A DNA stretch of 64,000 nucleotides from Streptomyces sindenensis (GTDB lineage: Bacteria; Actinomycetota; Actinomycetes; Streptomycetales; Streptomycetaceae), in NCBI RefSeq assembly GCF_014649035.1, contig NZ_BMSG01000006.1:1-64000 (forward strand). The letters run 5' to 3'. The notes under the pieces are model-generated. The model was given only the letters and a program-made list of their open reading frames with translations. It was not told the origin of the DNA and ran no database searches. Every line of letters begins with the position of its first letter. Positions within the stretch are counted from its first letter, which is position 1. Positions 16,091-23,984 of the stretch are shown here, piece after piece. A program made the translations under genes and the position numbers.

Positions 16091-18646
16091 TTGTCCGGCA
16101 TACGAAGAAGCGTGGTCCCTGATGGCGTCGATGTAAGCGCTGCCGTAGCGGATCCCGGCGGGCGGTTCATGCCTCGGCCGTTGCAGGCGGCCCTGATCCT
16201 GCTTCACGTTCTCTTCGTGGCCACCCTGGTGGGCGCCGTCCGGGCCCTGTCGACGGCTTCCTCGGTCGACGCGGTCGACGGGTACCTCCTCGGGCTGCTG
16301 CTCTACGCGTCGTTACCCGGGGTCGCCGTCTTCGTGCTGTCGCTGTACGTCCGTCACGGCGGGGTTCGCGTCTGGTACGGGCTCCTTGCCGTGCTGGGCT
16401 GGATCGTCCTCGGCGCCCTCGCCGAGCTCAGCGGCGGGGCCGAGGGCCTGGGCCTCGCGCGGCTGGTCCTACCGGTGGCCGCCGTCGTCCTGCTGTGCCG
16501 ACCGGAGAGCCGCCGGTGGTTCCGCAGCGGCCCGGAGCAACGGGCCGAGCAACGGCTGTTCAGCTTCGCCGGGATGATGAAGCTTCGCCGCGACCGCGGG
16601 CAGACCGCCCTGGAGTACCTCGGCCTCGTCCTGGTCGTCGTCGCTCTCGTCGGCGGGCTCATGGCCACGGGGACGGGGCAGCAGCTGACCGCGGAGATCC
16701 GCAGCGCGATCTGTGAACTGACCGGCAGTTCGTGCCCGGCGCCGGGACGCGACGTCGTGGCCGGTGGTGACAGCGGCAGCACAGGCGGAAGCACCGACGG
16801 CAGCGGTCCCCCTGACGCCCCTGGAGCCGGCGCCGACGGCAGTGGTGGAGCGGGCGAGTCCAGCCTCACCGGTGGTACCGGCAGCACCGGTACCAGGGGT
16901 GAGACCGGCGACACAGATGACTCAGGCGACTCAGGCGACTCAGGCGGCTCAGGCGACGCGGGCGACACAGGCAACTCAGGTGGCACAGGTGGCACAGGTG
17001 ACAGCGGCAGCACCAGTGGCACTGGCACCCCTGACGCCCCTGGCACCAGCGGTAGCACTGGCCGCCCCGGCACCACCGGCGGCGACTCCAGCACCGACGG
17101 CCGCCCCGGCGATACCCCCAACGCCTCCGACACCCCCACCGCCCCCCACGACACCCCCCAAGGCAACACCCCCTTCCCCCACAGCGACTTCATCGTGTCG
17201 GTTGACGCGGGTAGACCCGCAGGGCCCAACGGCGGCGGGTTCCTCGGCGGGTTCCTCGGGGACGGGCTGGGGGGCGACGTCCGCGGGGTCGTCGACGCTG
17301 TTCTGCGGCCCGGGGAGACCGGGCGGGGCATCGTCGATCGGTGGGCGCGCGACACCCGTGGCGCGGAGCAGAAGTGGGCGCGGGGTGACTACATCGGCGC
17401 GGCCTGGGACTGGAACAAGGCCGTCGGCGGTGCCGGCGCCGGGCTGGCGATGCCCGGGTCCGGGGCGCGGGTCGACGCCGAGGTGCGGGACGCCGAGCGC
17501 GCGCACCTCGGCGCGCGGATCCCGCAGAACGCCACGCCCGCCGAGCGCAAGGCCTGGTGGGACGGGCTCTCGCCGGAGGAGCGGGAGCTGTACATCGAGC
17601 TCGTCCCGGAGCGGATCGGCAACCTCGACGGCATCCCCGTCCTCGCCCGGGACGCCGCCAACCGCCGTAACCTTCCGGCGCTCATCGACAAGCTGGAGGG
17701 GGTCGACACCGACAAGGCCCGCGACCAGCTGGCCGGGCTGCGCGAGATCGAGCGGCAGTTGAACGAGAACGGGCAGCCGCCGATGTATCTCATCGGGATC
17801 GGGGACGAGGGGAACGGGCGGGCGATCGTGTCGTTCGGGAACCCTGATGCCTCGCAGCATGTGTCCGCGTATGTGCCGGGGCTCAACACCTCCCTCGACG
17901 AGGAGTTCGCCAAGAACGACCTCGGGCGGGCCCGCGACACCGCGATCGGGGCGCAGGGGTACGACGAGTCCACGGCGTCCATCGTCTGGCTCGGGTACGA
18001 CGCTCCGCAGCTGCCGGACAAGGACGGGGTGGCCGGCTACTTCGCCGTCATGGGCACCGGGCGCGCCGAGAAGGGCGGGGCGGCCTACCGCGACTTCATG
18101 AGCGGGATCTCCGTCACCAACCAGAGCAAGGACCCGCACCTGACCGCCATCGGGCACTCCTACGGCTCCCGCACCGTGGGCGCGGCCGCGGCCCGGCCCG
18201 GGGGGATTCCCGGGGTCGACGACATCATCCTCGTCGGCAGCCCCGGCGTCGGCGTCGACCACGCCGTGGACCTCGGCGTCGGCAGCGAGCACGTCTTCGT
18301 GGGCGCCGCCGCCAACGACCCGGTGACCAAGTTGCCCTCGAAGACCCAGGTCGTGGTGGGCGGGCTCGGGCTGGTCCTGGGCGGGCCCGGCGGGGCGTAC
18401 GTCGCCGGGGATCTGGCCGATCCGGGTGACGACGACCTCTGGTTCGGGAAGGATCCCGCGAGCAAGGCGTTCGGTGCGCGGCGCTTCCCGGTGGCCGACG
18501 GTCCGCCCCTCGTCAGCGGGAGCGGCATCAGTCTGGACTCGCACTCGAACTACTTCAGCCCGGAACGCGACGCCGTGTCCGCGGACAGCATCGCCCTGAT
18601 CGTGTCGGGCAACGCCGAACGGCTCAAGATGGAGGAACCGAAGTGA
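16091..18646 (+). CDS. Membrane-anchored alpha/beta hydrolase (DUF1023-type), copy 2
   Basis: 851 aa from the TTG at 16091, which has AGGGGA 7 bases upstream. The ATG at 16169 is an alternative, and the codons between are unusually A/T-rich. Four hydrophobic helices (about residues 30-135) come first. A TadE/Flp-like segment follows (RGQTALEYLGLVLVVVALVGG, about 172-192), then about 140 residues of Gly/Ser/Thr/Asp repeats. The DUF1023 domain (about 460-840) has the nucleophile Ser690 in IGHSYGS, plus ANDPV and DSHSNYF. The catalytic half closely parallels copy 1 residue by residue. A TTA codon occurs at 16313. It forms an operon with its own lipoprotein, so hydrolase + lipoprotein is a duplicated module. 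Confidence 0.78.
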   Translation: MSGIRRSVVPDGVDVSAAVADPGGRFMPRPLQAALILLHVLFVATLVGAVRALSTASSVDAVDGYLLGLLLYASLPGVAVFVLSLYVRHGGVRVWYGLLAVLGWIVLGALAELSGGAEGLGLARLVLPVAAVVLLCRPESRRWFRSGPEQRAEQRLFSFAGMMKLRRDRGQTALEYLGLVLVVVALVGGLMATGTGQQLTAEIRSAICELTGSSCPAPGRDVVAGGDSGSTGGSTDGSGPPDAPGAGADGSGGAGESSLTGGTGSTGTRGETGDTDDSGDSGDSGGSGDAGDTGNSGGTGGTGDSGSTSGTGTPDAPGTSGSTGRPGTTGGDSSTDGRPGDTPNASDTPTAPHDTPQGNTPFPHSDFIVSVDAGRPAGPNGGGFLGGFLGDGLGGDVRGVVDAVLRPGETGRGIVDRWARDTRGAEQKWARGDYIGAAWDWNKAVGGAGAGLAMPGSGARVDAEVRDAERAHLGARIPQNATPAERKAWWDGLSPEERELYIELVPERIGNLDGIPVLARDAANRRNLPALIDKLEGVDTDKARDQLAGLREIERQLNENGQPPMYLIGIGDEGNGRAIVSFGNPDASQHVSAYVPGLNTSLDEEFAKNDLGRARDTAIGAQGYDESTASIVWLGYDAPQLPDKDGVAGYFAVMGTGRAEKGGAAYRDFMSGISVTNQSKDPHLTAIGHSYGSRTVGAAAARPGGIPGVDDIILVGSPGVGVDHAVDLGVGSEHVFVGAAANDPVTKLPSKTQVVVGGLGLVLGGPGGAYVAGDLADPGDDDLWFGKDPASKAFGARRFPVADGPPLVSGSGISLDSHSNYFSPERDAVSADSIALIVSGNAERLKMEEPK
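16760..17110. repeat. Low-complexity Gly/Ser/Thr/Asp-coding repeat
   Basis: Short degenerate units dominate this part of hydrolase copy 2, clearest at about 16915-17000 where 9-bp units of the GGCGACTCA/GGCGGCTCA type run in tandem. They encode an acidic, flexible linker of Gly-Asp-Ser/Thr repeats between the membrane part and the catalytic domain. Confidence 0.8.
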
Positions 18647-19230
18647 GGCGAGCGAAGCGGGCCCTGCCCCCCGTCGCGGTGGTCCTGGTCCTGGCCCTCG
18701 GGGTTCCGCTGGCCGGGTGCGGGAGCGAGAGCGGTTCGCGGGGGAGCACCACCAGTGCCGGGAAGGAGACAGGCGTGGATATGCAGGAAGCCGCCGAGCG
18801 GTCCGACGCCATGCTCGATGCCGTCCTGGAAGGCATCGATCCCGATCTGCAGTGGGCCCACGGGCCCACCACCACCCGGGCCTGCGGGGTGACCCGTCGG
18901 CGTACCGTCATGACCATCGTCTCGGCCGAGCGTCGGCAGACGTTCCTCGACCGGGCGGAGAACTTCTGGCGGAAGAACGGCTACCGGATCAAGGCCGTCA
19001 ACAAGGACGAGAAGTTCCCCGCGGTCTACGCGGTCACCAAGAGCGGATTCGGTGTCAGCGTCTCCTTCCGGGGGAAGGGGCAGGCCTTCCTGGAGGCCGA
19101 CACCCCCTGTGTGAAGGAATCGAAGGTCGCCGCCCCCACCTCCGAGCCGAACGGTCCCGCCTACGAGAACGTCTACCCGCTGCCCCGGCCGAATGTCCGT
19201 TCCGACTTCTGGTCGGGAGAGGGTGAGTGA
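18643..19230 (+). CDS. Small lipoprotein paired with hydrolase copy 2
   Basis: 195-aa predicted lipoprotein: a basic start (RRAKRA), a hydrophobic segment, and the lipobox LAGC at about residue 26. The mature part is paralogous to the product of 15396-15935 (DMQEAAERSDAMLDAV, VTRRRTVMT, FWRKNGYRI, ADTPC, SDFWSGE). It starts at a GTG overlapping the hydrolase stop by 4 bases. The two pairs therefore have the same order and the same coupling, which supports a functional unit of enzyme plus cognate surface lipoprotein. Its biochemical role is unknown. Confidence 0.75.
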   Translation: MRRAKRALPPVAVVLVLALGVPLAGCGSESGSRGSTTSAGKETGVDMQEAAERSDAMLDAVLEGIDPDLQWAHGPTTTRACGVTRRRTVMTIVSAERRQTFLDRAENFWRKNGYRIKAVNKDEKFPAVYAVTKSGFGVSVSFRGKGQAFLEADTPCVKESKVAAPTSEPNGPAYENVYPLPRPNVRSDFWSGEGE

Positions 19231-19366
19231 GGGGCTGTCAGCTCTGTTGCCGGTGAGCCGTCGGCGCCCCCGTGTGCTTCGGGTGCGCCGGTGGTGTGCC
19301 GCGGATGACTCGTACACACCGTCGAAAACACCTCTGAAGCGCGTCCCGATGGGGGATGGTTGAGGG

Positions 19367-20377
19367 GTGCGGAAATTCTGGGTGTTCGGTGGCATCGGCG
19401 TCGGCATGGTCATGTGCTTCCTGGCGCTGCTCGTCGTCGGTACGTACTCCGCCGCCGCCGGGCTCGCCGGGTCGGGGGGCGGCGGCGCCGTCGCGCTGGC
19501 CAAGGGGGCCGTACCCGCACGCTTCCAGCCTCTGGTGCAGAAATGGGGCAACCTCTGTCCCGCCATCAACCCCGCGCTGCTGGCCGCGCAGTTGTACCAG
19601 GAGAGCGGCTGGAACCCGAGGGCGCAGAGCCACGCCGCCGCGCAGGGGATCGCCCAGTTCATCCCCGGCACCTGGGCCACGCACGGGATCGACGGCAACG
19701 GCGACGGCAAGCGAGACGTGTGGGATCCCGCCGACGCGATCCCCTCGGCCGCTTCGTACGACTGCGAGCTCGCCGGGTACGTGAAGAAGGTCCCGGGCGA
19801 TCCGACGAGCAACATGCTCGCCGCGTACAACGCCGGCGCCTACGCGGTGATCAAGTACGGCGGTGTGCCTCCTTATAAAGAGACGCAGAACTACGTCAAG
19901 ATCATTCGGTCCCTGGAGAAGAGCTTCGCCCGGCCCGTCGGCCGGGTCGCGCCCTCCCGGCAGGCCGCCGGGGCCATCTACTTCGCCCAGAAGAAGCTCG
20001 GCACGCCCTATCTGTGGGGCGGGAACGGAACGCCCGAGCAGCAGGGGCGGTTCGACTGTTCCGGGCTGACCCAGGCCGCGTACCGGACTGTCGGGATCGA
20101 CCTGCCGCGCGTTGCCAATGACCAGTACAACGCCGGGCCGCATCCCTCGCGGGACGAGCTGCTCCCGGGAGATCTGGTGTTCTTCTCGGACGACCTCACC
20201 AATTCGCGGGCCATCCGGCACGTCGGGTTGTACGTCGGGGGCGGCTATATGATCAATGCGCCGTTCACCGGGGCGGTCATCCGGTTCGACAAGATCGACA
20301 CACCGGACTACTTCGGTGCGACCCGGGTCACCAAGGACGGTGCCGCCGCCCTGCCGACCGACCTGCCCACGGGGTGA
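19367..20377 (+). CDS. Bifunctional peptidoglycan hydrolase (SLT + NlpC/P60), VirB1-like
   Basis: 336-aa exported or membrane-anchored cell-wall enzyme. An N-terminal hydrophobic segment (GIGVGMVMCFLALLVVGTYSA) precedes a lytic transglycosylase domain (about 60-190) with the catalytic-Glu motif QESGWNPRAQSHAAAQGIAQF. An NlpC/P60 peptidase domain (about 200-330) has the Cys motif FDCSGLTQAAY and the His motif RHVGLYVGGG. Start is the GTG at 19367. This two-domain architecture is typical of Gram-positive conjugation systems, where it opens peptidoglycan for the channel. It closes the plus-strand arm of the secretion locus, 136 bp after the lipoprotein gene. Confidence 0.88.
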   Translation: MRKFWVFGGIGVGMVMCFLALLVVGTYSAAAGLAGSGGGGAVALAKGAVPARFQPLVQKWGNLCPAINPALLAAQLYQESGWNPRAQSHAAAQGIAQFIPGTWATHGIDGNGDGKRDVWDPADAIPSAASYDCELAGYVKKVPGDPTSNMLAAYNAGAYAVIKYGGVPPYKETQNYVKIIRSLEKSFARPVGRVAPSRQAAGAIYFAQKKLGTPYLWGGNGTPEQQGRFDCSGLTQAAYRTVGIDLPRVANDQYNAGPHPSRDELLPGDLVFFSDDLTNSRAIRHVGLYVGGGYMINAPFTGAVIRFDKIDTPDYFGATRVTKDGAAALPTDLPTG

Positions 20378-20712
20378 CGTACGTCTCGCGCGGGCTTCCG
20401 GAGCGGCGAAGGGTGCTGACGGGCAGTCGGCCCTGGCGGGAACTCTCCGTGAAGCCTGGGCCCTGAGCTGCGACGACGAGTCACTCTTCGATAACGTCAT
20501 AGTGATCATTCGGTGGAGAACGGAACGCACGCGACGCCCGGGCCGTTCCCTGGACAGGGAACGGGAACGCCACGCGCACCGACCATGCGTCGCTGTGAAA
20601 CTGTGCGGTGCAGTGCGGTGACGGATCGCACCGGATACGGGGGTTCGACCAGGGCGGCGCGTAAGGACGCGCGTCGCGGCAGAGAAGCAGACAAGGCAAG
20701 GGGCCGCAGCAG
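20378..20712. promoter_or_regulatory. 335-bp intergenic region upstream of PAP2 gene
   Basis: No coding region is supported here. An A/T-richer patch at about 20480-20515 (GATAACGTCATAGTGATCATT) is the best candidate promoter for the PAP2 phosphatase gene. No PHO-box repeat was seen. Confidence 0.4.
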
Positions 20713-21444
20713 ATGGCTGGACTCGAACTCGACGGGTCGAACCCGGACGTCAGTCTGCTCTACGACATCAACGGCCTCGCGAAGGCCGCTCCGACCTGGT
20801 TCGACCGGGTCATGGAGTACGTCGGCGAGTACGGGATCATGTTCGGTCTCGTCCTGGTGGGCCTGTGGTGCTGGTGGAGCATGCGGGGGCGCGGGACGGC
20901 CGAGGACGCCGTGACGGCCGCCGCCGCCATCGTCTGGGCGCCGCTCGCCGCCGCCATCGCCATCCTCATCAACATTCCGATCCGCGGCTTCGTCGAACGG
21001 CCACGCCCCTTCAACGACCATGACGGCCTTGAGGTCCTGATCCACGGCAAGACGGACTTCTCGTTCGTCAGCGACCACTCCACCCTGGCCATGGGCATCG
21101 CCGTCGGCATCTTCGTGGCGAACCGGAAGTTCGGCTTCTACGCGATCGGACTCGCGCTCTTCGCCGGGTTCAGCCGGATCTACATGGGCGTCCACTACCC
21201 GACCGACGTGATCGGTGGCTTCGCCCTCGGTACGGCGGTCACCCTGCTGCTGGCCCCGCTCGCCATGGCGCTGCTGACCCCGCTGATGGCGGCGGTCGCC
21301 CGCTCGCCGCGCGTCGGCTGGTTCGTCCGGTCCACGAGCGCGGCCGTCGCGTACGCGGACGAGCGCGGCGAGGCGGTCGGCATCCCCGAGCCGCGGCCCG
21401 GTTCCCGGCGGGGCGACCCGGGCGAGAAGGACCTGGCTGCCTGA
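20713..21444 (+). CDS. PAP2-family membrane phosphatase (undecaprenyl-diphosphatase-like)
   Basis: 243-aa integral membrane protein with about five helices. It carries the three-part phosphatase signature of the PAP2 superfamily: IRGFVERPRPF (motif 1), SFVSDHSTLAMG (motif 2, catalytic His) and SRIYMGVHYPTDVIGG (motif 3, nucleophilic His). BcrC-type members of this family recycle undecaprenyl diphosphate at the outer membrane face for wall synthesis. Other members act on phosphatidate, so the substrate is not fixed. The C-terminal 40 residues are charged and cytoplasmic. AAGGGG-type bases lie upstream of the ATG. Confidence 0.85.
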   Translation: MAGLELDGSNPDVSLLYDINGLAKAAPTWFDRVMEYVGEYGIMFGLVLVGLWCWWSMRGRGTAEDAVTAAAAIVWAPLAAAIAILINIPIRGFVERPRPFNDHDGLEVLIHGKTDFSFVSDHSTLAMGIAVGIFVANRKFGFYAIGLALFAGFSRIYMGVHYPTDVIGGFALGTAVTLLLAPLAMALLTPLMAAVARSPRVGWFVRSTSAAVAYADERGEAVGIPEPRPGSRRGDPGEKDLAA

Positions 21445-21484
21445 TCCCCCGGGGCCCTGCCTCCCCCCTTCCGCTCTCCCCGTT

Positions 21485-21511
21485 CCCCCAGGTGTCTTCC
21501 GCGCCTGGGGG
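21485..21511. terminator. Hairpin between convergent genes
   Basis: Eight-bp arms CCCCCAGG and CCTGGGGG with an 11-base loop lie 40 bases past the PAP2 stop and 56 bases before the end of the convergent small gene. It is a likely shared terminator without a clear T tract, as is common in Streptomyces. Confidence 0.6.
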
Positions 21512-21567
21512 TTCGTGCTGTACGGGCCCGGTTGCGGCGCAGCCGTACGGCGGACCCGCGCGGTGGA

Positions 21568-21840
21568 TCAGGGGGCGGCGAGGTGTTCGGCGGCGTCCGT
21601 GCGGGCCCGGTCCCGGGATCTGCGTGCCGGGCCCGACCAGCCGCAGCTGCACCGGGCCAGGCAGAACGAGCCTCGTTCGATCGTCGTGGCGCTGTGCCCG
21701 GCGGGCGGGCCCGGAGGGGGAGCCTCCGACAGGGATGCGGACAGCGGTTCGGACAGCGGTTCCGCGAGGGCGGGGGCGGTCCGGACGGGGGTGCGGGGCG
21801 CGGCGGTGGTGCGGGCCGCGGCGGGGGAATCCTCATGCAC
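21568..21840 (-). CDS. Small conserved protein with Cys-x3-Cys-x-Cys motif
   Basis: 90-aa soluble protein. The N-terminal half is Ala/Pro-rich. The C-terminal half, SFCLARCSCGWSGPARRSRDRARTDAAEH, looks conserved and could bind a metal through its Cys-x3-Cys-x-Cys-Gly-Trp group. Similar short proteins are common in Streptomyces, but I know no function. GTG start at 21840. Real coding is favoured by the ordered C-terminus and by its convergent placement with a terminator. Confidence 0.6.
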   Translation of the reverse strand: MHEDSPAAARTTAAPRTPVRTAPALAEPLSEPLSASLSEAPPPGPPAGHSATTIERGSFCLARCSCGWSGPARRSRDRARTDAAEHLAAP

Positions 21841-21953
21841 CCGTCCACGGTACTGGCCCCGGAGCCCCCGTGGCGTGACGGGGGACGGCGGCGGTCGTTA
21901 TGCGGAGCGGGTCAGGGCTCGGCCGGGCGGCAGTCGTTGGGGGTTGGCAGGCG

Positions 21954-22829
21954 ATGGTGGTGCAGCAGTACAGGGACGGAGGCCGGGCCCGTGCTGTCCG
22001 CGCCCTCACCGCGGTCGGGGTGATCGCGGTCACCGCCGGGTGTTTCGGCGGGAGCGGCGGCGCGGGCGACGGATCCGGGCAGCGTTCCGTGGCCGCCGAC
22101 CGGCCGCTCGATCTGCTCGGGCAGGCGGCGGACGTCCTCGTCGAGGCGGGCGGTGCGGAGACCCGTACGTCGATGGAGACGGCGGCCGGCGGTACGCGGG
22201 TGACGATCCGGGGGCAGGGGGCGTACGACTTCCGCAAGCAGATGGGACAGCTGCGGGTGGTGCTCCCCAAGGACGCCGCGGGCAAGGACGCCGCCGGTGT
22301 GGGCGGGCACCGGCCGATCACCGAGCTGCTGGCCCCCGGGGCGCTGTACATGAAGAACCGCGGGGCCGGGGTGCCCGACGACAAGTGGGTCAGGATCGAC
22401 ACCACCGGCCTGAAGGACGGCAACCTCGTCACCGGCGGGGTCACCGACCCGATGGCCGCGGCCGAACTGCTGCGCGGCGCGGCCGATGTGACGTACGCGG
22501 GTAAGACCGAGCTGGCCGGGGTGACGGTGCATCACTACCGGGGCGTCGCCGACCTGGGCCGGGCCGCCCGGGCCGCCTCGGCGCAGTCGCGCGGGGCGCT
22601 GAGCGCGGCTGCGAAAGGGTTCCGCAAGGATGCCGTGCCCTTCGACGCCTACCTCGACGACGACGGCCGGCTGCGGAAGGTCCGGCACCGCTTCACCTTC
22701 TCCTCCGACGACCGGGGCCCGGGGGTGTCGGTGGTCTCGACGCTGCTGCTGTACGGGTTCGGGCTGCCGGTCACGGTGACGCTGCCGGACGAGGGCGCCA
22801 TCTACACCGGCGAGATCCGGCAGGGCTGA
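21954..22829 (+). CDS. Lipoprotein, LppX/LprG-like
   Basis: 291-aa predicted lipoprotein with an N-terminal signal (RALTAVGVIAVTAGC), so the mature Cys is near residue 30. The mature domain of about 260 residues alternates strands and helices (TRTSMETAAGGTRVTIRGQGAYDF, GALYMKNRG, KWVRIDTTGL, HHYRGVADLGR, PFDAYLDDDGRLRKVRHRF). This resembles mycobacterial LppX/LprG-type lipid-carrier lipoproteins. The resemblance is structural and the ligand is unknown. The start is the ATG at 21954; the GTGs right after it are alternatives. Confidence 0.72.
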   Translation: MVVQQYRDGGRARAVRALTAVGVIAVTAGCFGGSGGAGDGSGQRSVAADRPLDLLGQAADVLVEAGGAETRTSMETAAGGTRVTIRGQGAYDFRKQMGQLRVVLPKDAAGKDAAGVGGHRPITELLAPGALYMKNRGAGVPDDKWVRIDTTGLKDGNLVTGGVTDPMAAAELLRGAADVTYAGKTELAGVTVHHYRGVADLGRAARAASAQSRGALSAAAKGFRKDAVPFDAYLDDDGRLRKVRHRFTFSSDDRGPGVSVVSTLLLYGFGLPVTVTLPDEGAIYTGEIRQG

Positions 22830-22850
22830 GGGGTGTCGGCCGAAGGGGGC

Positions 22851-22944
22851 GGGGTGCCGCGCGGGGTGGAGGTGCCGCGCGAGGTGGAGATGCCGCGCGA
22901 GGCGGAGGTGCCGGGCGGGGTGGAGGTGCCGGGCGGGGTGGGGG
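22851..22944. repeat. 18-bp tandem repeat, about five copies
   Basis: Units are at 22863-22880, 22881-22898, 22899-22916 and 22917-22934, with partial copies at each end. The consensus is GGGGTGGAGGTGCCGCGC. It follows the lipoprotein stop. A short frame through it would read Val-Pro-Arg-Glu-Val-Glu repeats but lacks support as a gene. It is probably a variable-number tandem repeat. Confidence 0.85.
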
Positions 22945-23107
22945 AGGCGCGGGGACCGGCACGGGCCGGGGGACGGCGCCGGTTGGGAGGGGGCTCAAAA
23001 TGGTCCGTCCGTGCCATGCGCGGCACGGGTCGCGCTCTCTAGGCTGGGATGTCGGTGTTGCCAGAGGCCGGGTACGGCCGGGAGGACGGCAGAGAGAGGT
23101 GACGCAC

Positions 23108-23317
23108 GTGGTGACGCTCAGCGCTCCGAACGCTCAGGACTGTGTGGCCCTCGCCGAGATCGAGCTGTGCGGCGAGCTGATGATCGCCGCGTCGGCCGCG
23201 GGCGAGGAGCGCCTCAGTCCCGACCGGATCGACGAAGTGCTCGACGTCCGGGGTGCGGAGTCCTGGGCGACGGTGCCCCGGCAGGCCGCCCGCCGGGGTG
23301 ACGCCCGCCGAGGGTGA
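23108..23317 (+). CDS. Small conserved hypothetical protein
   Basis: 69-aa acidic protein from the GTG at 23108, with AGAGAGG 9 bases upstream; the GTG at 23099 is also possible. The N-terminal helix VTLSAPNAQDCVALAEIELCGELMIAASAA looks ordered and has two Cys. The tail is Arg-rich. I recall similar short proteins in Streptomyces without a function. No partner is evident; the CsoR gene faces it from downstream. Confidence 0.55.
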   Translation: MVTLSAPNAQDCVALAEIELCGELMIAASAAGEERLSPDRIDEVLDVRGAESWATVPRQAARRGDARRG

Positions 23318-23386
23318 CGCCCGTACCCGCGCCCGTACCCCTACCGTCGCCGGAACCTCCGCCGGCACCGCCCGCGCGGTCGCGCG

Positions 23387-23797
23387 TCAGGTACGGAGCA
23401 GCCGGGCGATCGCCTTCGTGGCCTCCTCGACCTTCGCGTCGATCTCCTCGCCGCCCTTGACCGCCGCGTCGGCCACGCAGTGGCGCAGGTGCTCCTCCAG
23501 CAGCTGGAGGGCGAAGGACTGCAGGGCCTTCGTGGACGCCGACACCTGCGTGAGTATGTCGATGCAGTAGACGTCCTCGTCGACCATGCGCTGGAGGCCG
23601 CGGATCTGGCCCTCGATCCGGCGCAGGCGTTTGAGGTGCTCGTCCTTCTGGTGGTGGTAGCCGTGGATGCCGCGGTCATGGTCCGTGACGATGTCCACAG
23701 GTGCGGCCGCCCCCGTGTCCGGAGCCGCCACGTCGGCCGTGCCCGCCGCTTCCGCCCCCGTGATTCCGGCCTCGGCCCCGGTCCCGGTCGTGGTCAT
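23387..23797 (-). CDS. csoR: CsoR-family metal-sensing transcriptional repressor
   Basis: 136-aa DUF156/CsoR protein. After a nonconserved Ala/Gly-rich N-terminus (about 40 residues) come the helices HHQKDEHLKRLRRIEGQIRGLQRM. The metal ligands are Cys78, His103 and Cys107, with spacing 25 and 4 identical to the Cu(I) site of CsoR. Cu(I) binding would release the repressor from DNA. A perfect 9-bp inverted repeat lies 20 bases upstream of the ATG (23818-23840), arguing for autoregulation. No copper pump or chaperone gene is adjacent, so its targets are elsewhere or it is a solo sensor. Confidence 0.88.
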   Translation of the reverse strand: MTTTGTGAEAGITGAEAAGTADVAAPDTGAAAPVDIVTDHDRGIHGYHHQKDEHLKRLRRIEGQIRGLQRMVDEDVYCIDILTQVSASTKALQSFALQLLEEHLRHCVADAAVKGGEEIDAKVEEATKAIARLLRT

Positions 23798-23817
23798 CTG
23801 CGTCCTCCCGTTGTCCT

Positions 23818-23840
23818 GATATACCCCTGCCGGGTATATC
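23818..23840. promoter_or_regulatory. CsoR-type operator (GATATACCC-N5-GGGTATATC)
   Basis: A perfect 9-bp inverted repeat with a 5-bp spacer (CTGCC). Its core ATACCC...GGGTAT agrees with known CsoR operators of actinobacteria. It sits where it would overlap the csoR promoter and could also influence the divergent DUF47-pit genes. Confidence 0.85.
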
Positions 23841-23984
23841 GTAACGAATCCTGCCCAAACGTGACCGGGGGTCCGTGTCGATCGCCCTGTCCGATGGGCG
23901 ACACTGAAGAACGCCGGTTAGCCGTGGCCGGATGATGCGCCTAGCATCAGCCTGACCGAATCCAGAGCATCCCGAGGACCCCAC

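Noticed and set aside
4606..20377. Integrative conjugative element
   Set aside because: No integrase, relaxase, replication gene or flanking attachment repeat was seen, and codon use is mostly native.
22833..23042. Short frame through the 18-bp repeat
   Set aside because: It encodes only the repeat and Arg/Gly filler, and its start overlaps the lipoprotein stop region by chance.
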